Origin: Biomphalaria glabrata
Taxonomy: Eukaryota > Mollusca > Gastropoda > Planorbidae
Assembly: GCF_947242115.1 (NCBI RefSeq)
Contig: NC_074718.1
Coordinates: forward strand, 44,711,199-44,775,198
Length of the DNA: 64,000 bases
Direction of reading: 5' to 3'
In this document: positions 1 to 10,727 of the stretch, in pieces
How the letters are laid out: each line of letters starts with the position of its first letter
How positions within the stretch are numbered: position 1 is the first letter of the stretch
Program-made: the position numbers and the translations under genes
Notes under the pieces: model-generated
Databases searched by the model: none
Told to the model about the DNA's origin: nothing
Seen by the model: the letters and a program-made list of their open reading frames with translations, nothing else

Positions 1-425
1 AGCAAAAGTGAACAAGAGCTCCCTCTCACCAGCCTGAATGAGAACAGTGTACACTGTTCTGTCTGACGGGTGGGTCAGACTCACGGCAAGAGGCCGCGTA
101 CACTAAGACCCCCGCCATTTTCCTTTTTTATACCAAGCTAACCATGCGGGACACGCCATTTATGTAACGGCCCCTCAAGGAACAGCGCCTGGATTGTGAC
201 AAGGTTGTGGGAGCTTTTTTACAACTCCGCACAGTGCAATGAGGATTCTCTCGCACCCCCTAAGGCACCCCCACGGGAGTCTTGTTTTGCTACCCTTTAG
301 CCTAATCGTTTCCTCCTACGATCGTTTCCACCCGGGCGCCACTATGAGGCAGGGTAGCATGCCCGGGTTGAAGGCGATACAAGACATGCATCAATGTTCT
401 ATTTTTTTTTTATTTTCAATTTCAG
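1..425. other. Unassigned GC-richer block left of the first visible exon
   Basis: No exon is recognisable here. The block is clearly richer in G and C than the introns that follow and contains several short palindromes. It should be intron of the RRM1-like gene, because the exon starting at 426 is an internal exon whose upstream partner is not in the window. It may be an unrecognised repeat. Confidence 0.4.
41..60. repeat. 20-bp perfect palindrome
   Basis: AGAACAGTGTACACTGTTCT reads the same on both strands. The half-sites AGAACA and TGTTCT resemble steroid-receptor half-sites, but they are separated by 8 bp rather than 3, so no receptor site is claimed. Confidence 0.6.
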
Positions 426-3400
426 GCAGAAATTTCCAACAAGAAACACCGTCCGATTGGACTCGGTGTTCAAGGTCTTGCCGATGCTTTCATCTTGATG
501 CGTTACCCATTTGACAGCCCCGAGGCCAAACAGCTGAACAAAGAAATATTTGAAACTATTTACTTTGCAGCCTTGGATGCTAGTTGTGAGCTTGCTGAGA
601 AGTATGGCCCCTATGAAACCTACCCAGGAAGTCCAGTCTCTAAAGGAGTCCTGCAACACGACATGTGGAATGTCAAGCCAGTGAGTTATTTAGATTTGAG
701 TTTTTTTTTGTTTTTTTTATTCATTTAAACTTAATGTTTTTTTTTTAACCTTCACACTTGTGCTGAACAACTGAAGAGAACAGCACACTATTTTTCCTTG
801 GCACATTCTGCAAAAGAGCTGACAGCTCAGCAGCGAAAAATCTGGCTAGAAGAAGAAGAAGTACCTTCACACTTTTATTTGTATTGCTCTGATATAGTGC
901 ATCTTTCTTGCTCATAGCGTCCTCAGTGTGCATTGGTCTAATCTCTTTTGTGGACTTGTGGGAGAGGGAATGTTTCTGTGCTGCCTTTAGGAACTTGCAA
1001 ACATAACTCAGCAGCTCGAGTTAGGATTAGGATTCGAACTTGGACCTTCTTGATAGTTAGTGGTTTACGCCATTCAGACACATATCCCTATTTAATTGAT
1101 TCAATTTCAATGTTTTGTGTGTTTAAGTTGCATGGCTAGAGACTTGCCAGCTGTAAGCAATGCATTAAGTTCTTGTTCAGTTTCTCATTCTTTAAGGTTC
1201 TGTGTATTGTTGCAGTAGATGGCCAAAGAAAATGGCTACTGAATATTATTTTTAGTATTATTATTACTGATTGTAGCATGATGTTGACCACTGTAGATAT
1301 TTTGAGGATTTGGGATTGAAGCTTTGTACTGACTTTAACCTCAGCATGTATCAAAACTCTACTTGTACTCCAGGCCAAAGTCACTCTAGGCCAATGTTGG
1401 TTTAGCTAAGTCACTCTAGGCCATTGTTGGTTTAGCTAAGTCACTCTATGCCAATGTTGGTTTAGCTAAGTCACTCTAGGCCAATGTTTGTTTAGCTAAG
1501 TCCCTCTAGGCCAATGTTTGTTTAACTAAGTCACTCTAGGCCATTGTTGGTTTAGCTAAGTCACTCTATGCCAATGTTGGTTTAGCTAAGTCACTCTAGG
1601 CCAATGTTTGTTTAGCTAAGTCACTCTATGCCAATGTTGGTTTAGCTAAGTCACTCTAGGCCAATGTTTGTTTAGCTAAGTCACTCTAGGCCATTGTTGG
1701 TTTAGCTAAGTCACTCTATGCCAATGTTGGTTTAGCTAAGTCACACTAGGCCAATGTTTGTTTAGCTAAGTCACTCTAGGCCAATGTTGGTTTAGCTAAG
1801 TCACTCTAGGCCAATGTTGGTTTAGCTAAGTCACTCTATGCCAATGTTGGTTTAGCTAAGTCACTCTATGCCAATGTTGATTTAGCTAACTCACTCTATG
1901 CCAATGTTGGTTTAGTTAAGTCACTCTAGGCCAATGTTTGTTTAGCTAAGTCACTCTAGGCCAATGTTTGTTTAGCTAAGTCACTCTATGCCAATGTTGG
2001 TTTAGCTAAGTTGAATGTATTTTCTTTGAATAACAAACTGGTGCAGGTACAGTCCATCTAATGCCAGTGCCACCAGTACATGAACTAAGCATTTTAGTCT
2101 TTTGTTGTACCAACTGTATAATTCCAAAATGAACTTGAAATTATTAATGAACACAGGATTATTCCTCCAAAAACAAATAACAATCCTTGACAAAGCAAAG
2201 CTGTTCCTTATATTGATTGCATGTAGATCTTTGTATGGATAAAGTTGATCATGTTTCCTGCATTGTTTTAAATATAAAACTTATCAACTGAGCCACTGAA
2301 CCAAGCTAAAAACATACATTGTGTGCAGCTATGTAATTCTTTTTTTTTTAATGTTTTGGATGTTCCTTCAGAATTGAAGATGATTACATCCTAGACCAAA
2401 CGTCCTGCAGGATGCCACAGGCATGGTTCAAACCTGGGACCATCAAGACAACATTCCAGAGCTCATACCACATAACCAGGATGTAACTGCATATGCATAC
2501 TATATGTTACTTTTGTTTGTAAATAATTTAGAATATATTTATTACATTACAGATTGTGGTATTTAAATGAGGACATACATTTACATTATGTATAATATTT
2601 AAATACAGTTTTAATTATTCATTTGCTTTTACATGCTATTACTCCTGTTTGTCTCTATTTCAATTGGCAGATAACACATTTAGATTGGGCCAGTCTGAGG
2701 CAGAGAATCAGCAAACATGGAGTTAGAAATAGTCTTCTTGTAGCCGTGGCACCATCAGAAGTGACGTCTCTTATTCTTGACATCAACGATTCGGTCAGCG
2801 CCTACTGCAGTCATGTGTATAAGCTGTCCTATTCAAGGAATGGATTCTGTGTCAGGAGGAATCTTGTGGAAGGTTTCTCTTTTTCTTGCCTACAGATTAC
2901 TTTAACTCTGTGTTCTCAAAGTGTATAATATTAACAACAGAGAACCCAGTCAAAGTCTATACAAAGTTAAAAAATATGAATTAGACTTAGTCCTTTCGAC
3001 TCCCAATAGAGCATATGACCACAACAGCATTTTGCCATCAGACTCTGTTCTGGGCTATTCCCCTCAGTTGGGTCCATGTCTATCCTGCCATCTTTGCCTC
3101 TTGTTCTATCTCCCCCATGTTTGCTGTAGTCTCCCAGTCTTTCTCTTCCCCTGTGAGTCCCAGCATGCTTTGCAATATTTTCCTTTGTTCTTGGCTTGAT
3201 TATATTTTACCTCTCTTATTCCATTAGTCAATATTTATAAGAGATGGGTGCCTAGTCATGTGTGGTATGCACTCTAGACTGTAAGTTTGGTGGTCTCAAT
3301 GGTTCAGGGTAGGAACCCTGCCCGCTGCATCCTCCTTTGTTTGGGCTAGGACATTATTCAAATCTTGAGGCACATCCGAAAAAAAATAAATTTTTAAGTT

Positions 3401-5866
3401 TTATTAACAAGGCAAAAGAAAGCATAACGCTTGCTTGTCTCTGAGCTAGTCAATCAGCAATAATAATTTAAATTTAATGTATAGAGCGCTGCTAAAAAAC
3501 AATGTGGGCTCAAGGCCCTATGAGAACATGTAATCAAAATGAGAGTTAACAAACTAATTGAAATAAGTTTAGAAAGCTCATTCTCTGTAGAAATTTTAAA
3601 CCCTTGACAAGCACCCATAATATTTTAACAACAAAAATTAGATTTCATTTTGGACATTTTTCTCCAAAGTAGAATTTTTAATATTTTCATCAAAAAACAT
3701 TACAAAGTAATCTGTCAAGACAAACTAAAGGCAGGTCTACAGGCAGGTCTACGGAATTAAATGTGCCTACCATATCATCCTCATGTTGGCCTTTGATTCA
3801 TTTTTTTGTTAAATTTAGCTGCTTGTTAAGAAAAGATTTGTTTGTACTTAAATGCTGCTTTAGAACTCTCGACAGTAAAAAAAAGTTAAAAGTTCCCCTT
3901 TCAGACCATGCCATCTGTAGGGCAGATGATGTTAAGGTCATCTGTTTCTTTGACAAATGGTTAACAAGTAGGTATCATGTGGCCAGCTCAACGACCATCC
4001 GCCTTTACTTTTCCCAACTAAAGTCAGGTACCCTTCCTCGACAGTTCACAGCTAATTTTTTATTGTCATTGATTATTATATTTGTATAAGCCTTCTTAGG
4101 TTATTAAGAATTTGAAAATGTGTTTCAGACCTGACAGACAGAGGCCTGTGGAATGAGGATATAAAAAATCAGATCATAGCTGCTGGAGGTTCAATCCAGG
4201 GTATTGCAACTATTCCAGAAGATCTGAAAGATTTGTACAAAACTGTCTGGGAGATGAAACAGAAGGTAAGAGTGATGTGAAAGTTTAAGATACATTTTAT
4301 TGTTTTATGTTTTGTTAAAGTTTTGTTGAACCCTATGGAACAAAAAATGTAATGATATACATAATGTAGAGATACAAAATGTATTGATATGGTCTGGTAT
4401 TTAATTAATGGTACATAAAGTAGTGATATGCTGTGGAATAGAGCATAGTGTAATGATGCATATTCAAATGGGTTAAGTATGAGAGGCATGGGGCAGGGTT
4501 TGAGTCTGGGAGTATTGAAATGACAGTCCAGAGTGCATACCATATGACCAGGCAGCCTGTTTGAGAGCACTTTAAAAATAACTAATTCTATTGATTGTGA
4601 TAATTGTTCAACATTTCTATAGTACTATTCATAAGCTGTATTATCAATGTAGTGATTTCTAGTAATCAGACTTCACAAAAATTTGTTTAAGGTAATATTA
4701 GAGTTGGCTGCAGACCGTGGTGCATTCATTGATCAAAGTCAGTCAGTAGCCATTCACATGAGAGATGCCAACTATGGTAAATTGACCAGCATGCACTATT
4801 GTGGATGGAGACTTGTAAGTAAACAATACACTATAATAAATGAAAAGCTGTCATGGAATAAAAAAATCAGACAAAGCATTGGGGTTTATTAAAAGAAATT
4901 TCTGTAAATCAAAAAGAACAAAAAAATAAAATGTTATTTAACCTTGGTTAGGCCAATAATAGAATATGCATCCTCTGTTTGGGACCCCTCAACTCAAGAA
5001 AACATTAAGAAACTGGAACAGACACAAAATAGAGCAGTGAGATTCATAACAAATGAATAATCACATTTGACTAGAGTAACACCTTTAGTAAAATCACTAA
5101 ATTTAGAAAGCCTTCAGGACAGAAGACTCAAAAGTAAAGTAGCAATTATACATAAAACACTGAACCATAATCTTCAAATACAAAAACAGAATTTAATAAA
5201 ATACTCAGAAAGACACAAAGATAAAGGTACGTTCCTCGTTCCATATGCTAGGACAAATTTATACAAATGCTCTTTCTTCCCTAGTGCTATTAGAGCATGG
5301 AATGGGTTGCCTGAGCTAGCCAGGAAAACCAGTGACTTGGCAGAATTTAAGTCATTGGTTAATATGCATGACTAAATGCATGACGCATAGGACGTAATCA
5401 TCTTCTTTTTTGAAGTAATGTCTGTATCATATAAGATAAGATACACTTAATCCTTGCCATACAGTATATTTTAGCATTACCAAAGTAATGTACACTCTTC
5501 TTTGCTATATTGTATATTTTAGCATTTGCAGAGTTAGCTTTCAGTCCAGGTAAAATGATAGACACTTACCAAGCTTGAAATCAAATAAAAAACTCCTTTG
5601 AAAGTGTTTGCATGTGTCAGTCTTGAGGGCTGGAGGAGGAGTCCCAGCTCTTAAGTGTGTTTATTCAATTTGAACTTGTCTCCCTTTATTGAGATATTCA
5701 GCATTGTCTCCCTTGTCTTTGTTTTCAATGAAGAAAATTGTATGTTTTTTAGGGTTTAAAGACTGGACTGTATTCCTTAAAAACTGCCATGAGTAATAAA
5801 ACTTCAGATTTTTCGGAAACAAGAGACGAAATGTTTAGTTTTACACAGACAGCAATGAAATGTTGA
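426..5866 (+). CDS. RRM1-like ribonucleotide reductase large-subunit paralogue, 3' five exons (5'-partial, probable pseudoenzyme)
   Basis: Exons: 426-680, 2671-2872, 4129-4265, 4692-4814, 5753-5866 (stop TGA 5864-5866). All have AG/GT borders and keep the phases of the complete RRM1 at 55-63 kb. Exon lengths are 255, 202, 137, 123 and 114 nt; the matching RRM1 exons are 255, 205, 137 and 123 nt. The first exon reads [18 protein letters not shown] and so on, unmistakably RNR class Ia alpha. RRM1 normally reduces ribonucleoside diphosphates in the cytosol. Here the phosphate-binding loop PTAST is PSEVT, the tyrosine pair MYY (human 737-738) is LYS, and the protein ends in MKC with no C-terminal CxxC tail, so catalysis is unlikely. 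Exons 1 and 3 are nearly identical to RRM1, while exons 2 and 4 are diverged (about 30/67 and 29/41 residues identical by hand). The upstream exons lie left of the window. It could be expressed as a regulatory subunit-like protein or be a slowly decaying duplicate. Confidence 0.85.
765..865 (-). repeat. Dispersed repeat, probable LINE fragment
   Basis: The stretch around the tract that reads on the other strand as CTTCTTCTTCTAGCCAG, including the element motif with TGCAAAAGAGCTGACAGCTC, recurs inverted at about 34900-34985. This is a transposon fragment inside the first visible intron of the RRM1-like gene. Confidence 0.45.
948..1086 (-). mobile_element. Degenerate tRNA-derived SINE (family S1), minus strand
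   Basis: The order of blocks (GTGGACTTGTGGGAGAGGG, then TGCTGCCTTTAGG, then CTCGAGT, then GATTCGAAC) matches the better-preserved S1 SINEs at 62011 and 11612. GATTCGAAC corresponds to the B box read on the other strand. It is strongly diverged and therefore old. Confidence 0.5.
1381..2010. repeat. Minisatellite, 30-bp unit x 21
   Basis: There are exactly 21 units of 30 bp, consensus TCACTCTAGGCCAATGTTGG plus TTTAGCTAAG. Units differ at a few positions (CTAGG/CTATG, CCAATG/CCATTG, GTTGG/GTTTG), and the variants recur in runs, showing block duplication. It lies in the intron between the first and second visible exons of the RRM1-like gene. Confidence 0.97.
2349..2482 (-). mobile_element. Degenerate tRNA-derived SINE (family S2), minus strand
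   Basis: It reads GTTCCTTCAGAATTGAAGA, then GTCCTGCAGG, then GGTTCAAACCTGGGACCATC and ACCACATAACCAGG. This is the reverse of the S2 SINE seen intact at 41541 and 42408. Confidence 0.6.
3245..3375 (+). mobile_element. Degenerate S2 SINE, plus strand
   Basis: CTAGACTGTAAGTTTGGTGG, AGGAACCCTGCCCGCTGCAT, TTTGGGCTAGGA and GCACATCCGAAAAAAA follow the S2 order. It lies in the intron after the second visible RRM1-like exon. Confidence 0.55.
3890..4050 (-). mobile_element. 3' domain of SINE family S3, minus strand
   Basis: TTCCCCTTTCAGACC, TAGGGCAGATGATG, GGTTAACAAG and ATCATGTGGCCAGC are the reverse of the 3' domain of the S3 SINE at 63585-63862. A second minus copy is at 47428. It sits just upstream of the third visible RRM1-like exon. 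Confidence 0.6.
4842..5450 (+). mobile_element. 5'-truncated LINE, family A, 3' end
   Basis: It encodes the reverse-transcriptase C-terminus: [53 protein letters not shown]. It then has the family 3' end GACGTAATCATCTTCTTTTT and a TATAAGATAAGATA tail. One in-frame stop interrupts the reading. APE-type, Jockey/CR1-like by motif; clade not resolved. It lies only about 28 bp past the donor of RRM1-like exon 4692-4814. Confidence 0.85.
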
Positions 5867-7023
5867 ATGTCGACAAGAAATGTGGATGTTGTTTAAAAAT
5901 GTGATCTCTTTTTTTGAAAGCTTCTGCCGCATCTGTGAGACTGCTGATGTAATGCTAAACTATTCAAAAATATGCTAATGTATATTAACCTCATCAGACG
6001 GGGGTGAGATGTTTTATGACAAATAGCTTTTGTAAGATATTGTACTTCTTTTCTCAAGACGTCTGGACCAGCAGTTCCATTCGTTGTATAGCTCAAGTTT
6101 TGAAAGTATCATCTGTAAGTATTCAGACATCTGTGTGTGATCAAACATTGAGAGCACTATTCATATCGACTGTGATAATACATTTGTAATTAGAGCTCTG
6201 TTATTTATACTGTTCCTTCTACAAACAACTAGAAATATATACATTTACTGTGCTGAGTAGATAATAAACTCTAAAACAATTTGATTACACTATAATAGCT
6301 TATTGTTCTAGGTAAAGTATACTAACATTACTAGTTCCTCAAAATCTTGCTGGTCTCTTACTCAAGTTTTCTTACGGGGAAAGTGTAATGGAGAGGGAGA
6401 CAACCAAGACTCAATTTTTCAAACTTAGTCACTATTAAAAATAATAAAGCTACATAATATTTCATTAGCATGGATGCTGTATGATGTTCAACTATTTTTT
6501 AAAAGCTTGCTGTGATGTGAGAGCATATTTAATATTTACTTGCCAAATTATCAGTGTAATTGTATTTAACAAATGAGTGACTATTTTAAGTGATCTGACT
6601 TATCGGATGTCACTATTTAGCCCTTTTTGAAATAACTCTATTCAATATTATTAAACACTGCTGGTTGCTTGGCGGTAGGGAGTACTCATTGTTATCATGT
6701 CACCTCTATTTGAGCTAGGGAGTACTCATTTTTATCTTGTCAGCTCTTTCTCCACTAAGAAACAGTTTTGCTACTGTAGTATTATTCTTGATTCTAATTT
6801 CCTTAAGCATTTTATACGTAGGAAAGAAACAAAAATGAAACTAAAATGTTGAAAGTGTGTGAGAAAGTCAGAGAGAAGATCAGATTAGTTGTTTTTTTTT
6901 TATTATTGATTTATGAAGGAATAGGAATGACTAAATATTTTTTTAAATTATGTTTTTACATTGTGTTATTGTTATATTTTTATTTTTTTACTGGCACACA
7001 TAAAAAAAATGAAATAAATGATT
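5867..7023. other. Intergenic, RRM1-like 3' flank
   Basis: This is AT-rich sequence after the RRM1-like stop codon. No further exon is seen. GGGAGTACTCATT occurs twice about 60 bp apart (near 6678 and 6718). No clear repeat family covers the rest. Confidence 0.5.
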
Positions 7024-8322
7024 GTTGAGCCTTAAAATGACTTCAGACTAATTGTATACATGTATGTTGAGCATTGAAATGACTTCAGACTAACTGTATA
7101 CATGTATGTTGAGCCTTGAAATGACTTCAGACTACTTGTATACATGTATGTTGAGCCTTGAAATGACTTCAGACTAACTGTATACATGTATGTTGAGCCT
7201 TGAAATGACTTCAGACTACTTGTATACATGTATGTTGAGCCTTGAAATGACTTCAGACTACTTGTATACATGTATGTTGAGCCTTGAAATGACTTCAGAC
7301 TACTTGTATACACGTATGTTGAGCCTTGAAATGACTTCAGACTACTTGTATACATGTATGTTGAGCCTTGAAATGACTTCAGACTACTTGTATACATGTA
7401 TGTTGAGCCTTGAAATGACTTCAGACTACTTGTATACATGTATGTTGGCCTTGAAATGACTTCAGACTAACTGTATACATGTATGTTGAGCCTTGAAATG
7501 ACTTCAGACTAACTGTATACATGTATGTTGAGCCTTGAAATGACTTCAGACTAACTGTATACATGTATGTTGAGCCTTGAAATGACTTCAGACTACTTGT
7601 ATACATGTATGTTGAGCCTTGAAATGACTTCAGACTACTTGTATACATGTATGTTGAGCCTTGAAATGACTTCAGACTACTTGTATACACGTATGTTGAG
7701 CCTTGAAATGACTTCAGACTACTTGTATACATGTATGTTGAGCCTTGAAATGACTTCAGACTACTTGTATACATGTATGTTGAGCCTTGAAATGACTTCA
7801 GACTACTTGTATACATGTATGTTGAGCCTTGAAATGACTTCAGACTACTTGTATACATGTATGTTGAGCCTTGAAATGACATCAGACTAACTGTATACAT
7901 GTATGTTGGCCTTGAAATGACTTCAGACTAACTGTATACATGTATGTTGAGCCTTGAAATGACATCAGACTACTTGTATACATGTATGTTGAGCCTTAAA
8001 ATGACATCAGACTAACTGTATACATGTATGTTGGCCTTGAAATGACTTCAGACTAACTGTATACATGTATGTTGAGCCTTGAAATGACTTCAGACTACTT
8101 GTATACACGTATGTTGAGCCTTGAAATGACTTCAGACTACTTGTATACATGTATGTTGAGCCTTGAAATGACTTCAGACTACTTGTATACATGTATGTTG
8201 AGCCTTGAAATGACATCAGACTAACTGTATACATGTATGTTGGCCTTGAAATGACTTCAGACTAACTGTATACATGTATGTTGAGCCTTGAAATGACTTC
8301 AGACTACTTGTATACATGTATG
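7024..8322. repeat. Minisatellite, 42-bp unit, about 31 copies
   Basis: The unit is TTGAGCCTTGAAATGACTTC followed by AGACTACTTGTATACATGTATG. Most copies are 42 bp; a few recurring copies are 40 bp (GTTGGCC instead of GTTGAGCC). The 42-bp period is 14 codons, so several frames stay open on both strands. These are repeat artefacts, not genes. It lies between the convergent 3' ends of the RRM1-like and ZIP genes. Confidence 0.97.
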
Positions 8323-8589
8323 TCACTCTAACAAATGAACAATGCACACAAGAAACAAAAAATGTCTTAGCCCAAGCAATGAGTTTAATTCACTGTTTAA
8401 TCACATGGACACTATTTTACTTTTACAAAATAGAAGAAAAAAACTTACTACCTAATTTATCATTTAAGAGAAAATATACCATTAGATAAAATAAAGTATC
8501 ACAGGTCTAGGGTGATGTTATGGTCACTAACAAAGGAAGTTGTAATATAGTACAGGAATATATTTCATGAGACTCCAGTCATTCCACAC

Positions 8590-8890
8590 AAGAGTTTATA
8601 CTTCTTCTATACCACAATTACCATCACTTCATGCAACAATTTCTACACAACAATCACTGACTCACCATCACTCCACACCACAATATCTACACAATCACCA
8701 TCACTCCACACCACAATCTCTACACTACAATTGCCATCACTCCACACCACATTCTCTACACCACAATCTACATCATTATCAGTGACAATCCCCATCATTC
8801 CACACAACAATCCCCACTGCCTCACACCAAAATCATTGTGATAATCTATCACCATAATTCCCACTGCCTTCACACCACAGTCACCATCAC
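8590..8890. repeat. Degenerate CA/CT-rich tandem repeat
   Basis: Imperfect units of the type CATCACTCCACACCACAATC lie about 200 bp from the regular 39-bp array and share its words CATCACTCCACACC and ACCACA. Probably an older or diverged part of the same array. Confidence 0.75.
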
Positions 8891-9104
8891 TACACTTATA
8901 TTTGTTCAACCAAAGTAATACTAGTTAAACAAACTGGCTGTCCACCCCTTTTTCTACTTGATTGTGTCCCTTGTATAATATTTACAAACTCTTTGTCTTT
9001 ATGAGATAAGTTTCTACTTGTTTTTTTCATGATGTCAAAGTTGAAGAGTAGACTAAGTCCCTTTGCTCTTGTTTGTTCTTGTGACAATCATCAATCCACA
9101 TAAC

Positions 9105-10610
9105 AGTTTCCACATCTCCACACCACAGAGGCATCACTCCACACACTCTACATGTCTCAACCATCGCTCCACACCACAGGTGACATCATTTCAGATGTCT
9201 CAACCCCCCTTCCACACCATAGGTGGTATTATAACAGATGTCTCAAGCCCCTCCACACCACAGGAGACATCACTCTACGTTTCAACCTCCTCCACACCAC
9301 AGGTGACATCACTCCACATCTCAACCCCATCCACACCACAGTTGACATCACTCCACACCTCTACTCCTTCCACACCACAGTTGACATCACTCCATGCCTT
9401 AACCCCCTCCACACCACAGTTGACATCACTCCATACCTCTACTTCCTCCACACCACAGTTAACATCACTCCACGCCTCAACCCCCTCCACACCACAGTTG
9501 AGGTGATTACATACGTCTACACCCCCTCCACACCACAGTTGACATCACTCCATACCTCTACTTCCTCCACACCACAGTTGACATCACTCCACACCTCTAC
9601 TTCCTCCACACCACAGTTAACATCACTCCACGCCTCAACCCCCTCCACACCACAGTTGAGGTGATTACATACGTCTACACCCCCTCCACACCACAGTTGA
9701 CATCACTCCATACCTCTACTTCCTCCACACCACAGTTGACATCACTCCACACCTCTACTTCCTCCACACCACAGTTGACATCACTCCACACCTCTACTCC
9801 TTTCACACCACAGTTGAGGTGATTACATACGTCTACATCCCCTCCACACCACAGTTGACATCACTCCATGTCTCAACCCCCATCACACCACAACTGACAT
9901 CACTCCACACCTCTACTTTCTCCACACCACAAGTGACATCACTCCATACCTCTACTTCCTCCACACCACAGTTGACATCACTCCACGCCTCAACCCCCTC
10001 CACACCACAGTTGACATCACTCCACGCCTCAACCCCCTCCACACCACAGTTGAGGTGATTACATACGTCTACACCCCCTCCACACCACAGTTGACATCAC
10101 TCCACGCCTCAACCCCCTCCACACCACAGTTGAGGTGATTACATACGTCTACACCCCCTCCACACCACAGTTGACATCACTCCACGCCTCAACCCCCTCC
10201 ACACCACAGTTGACATCACTCCACGCCTCAACCCCCTCCACACCACAGTTGAGGTGATTACAAACGTCTACACCCCCTCCACACCACAGTTGACATCACT
10301 CCACGCCTCAACCCCCTCCACACCACAGTTGACATCACTCAACGCCTCAACCCCCTCCACACCACAGTTGACATCACTCCACGCCTCAACCCCCTCCACA
10401 CCACAGTTGACATCACTCCACGCCTCACCCCCCTCCACACCACAGTTAACATCACTCCACGCCTCACCCCCCTCCACACCACAGTTGACATCACTCCACG
10501 CCTCACCCCCCTCCACATCACAGTTGACGTGGTTCCATACGTCTACACCCCCTCCACACCACAGTTGACAACACTCCACACATCTTCACCTCTCCACACC
10601 AAAAATCACC
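9105..10610. repeat. Minisatellite, 39-bp unit with higher-order variants
   Basis: The unit is TTGACATCACTCCACGCCTC followed by AACCCCCTCCACACCACAG (39 bp, 13 codons). A second unit type beginning TTGAGGTGATTACATACG is interspersed and marks larger blocks (about 9498, 9655, 9815, 10051, 10129, 10249). One strand is almost purely pyrimidine plus A. The array starts about 120 bp downstream of the ZIP stop codon, so it may lie in the ZIP 3' UTR. Confidence 0.95.
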
Positions 10611-10727
10611 ATCACTCCGCTCGTCTCCAAGAATATGATCCTCTGTGGACTAATAGACTCGATTTAACAAAGTCACTCCAGCCACTTCATTAGCAAAATA
10701 AATGTTCACATCAGACTGAAACATTCT

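Noticed and set aside
41-60. Glucocorticoid or androgen receptor element
   Set aside because: The half-sites fit but the spacing is 8 bp instead of 3.
2002-3227. Short open frames between RRM1-like exons
   Set aside because: Apart from exon 2671-2872 they run through SINE and intron sequence with no family match.
7032-7900. Long open frames on both strands (135-159 codons) with MYTSSLKSFQGSTY-type repeats
   Set aside because: They follow purely from a 42-bp (14-codon) tandem repeat; no start context, splice pattern or family match.
9063-10579. Open frames rich in Ser/Thr/Pro (mucin-like) on plus and Val/Glu/Trp on minus
   Set aside because: They are by-products of the 39-bp repeat; both strands are open at once, as expected from periodicity.
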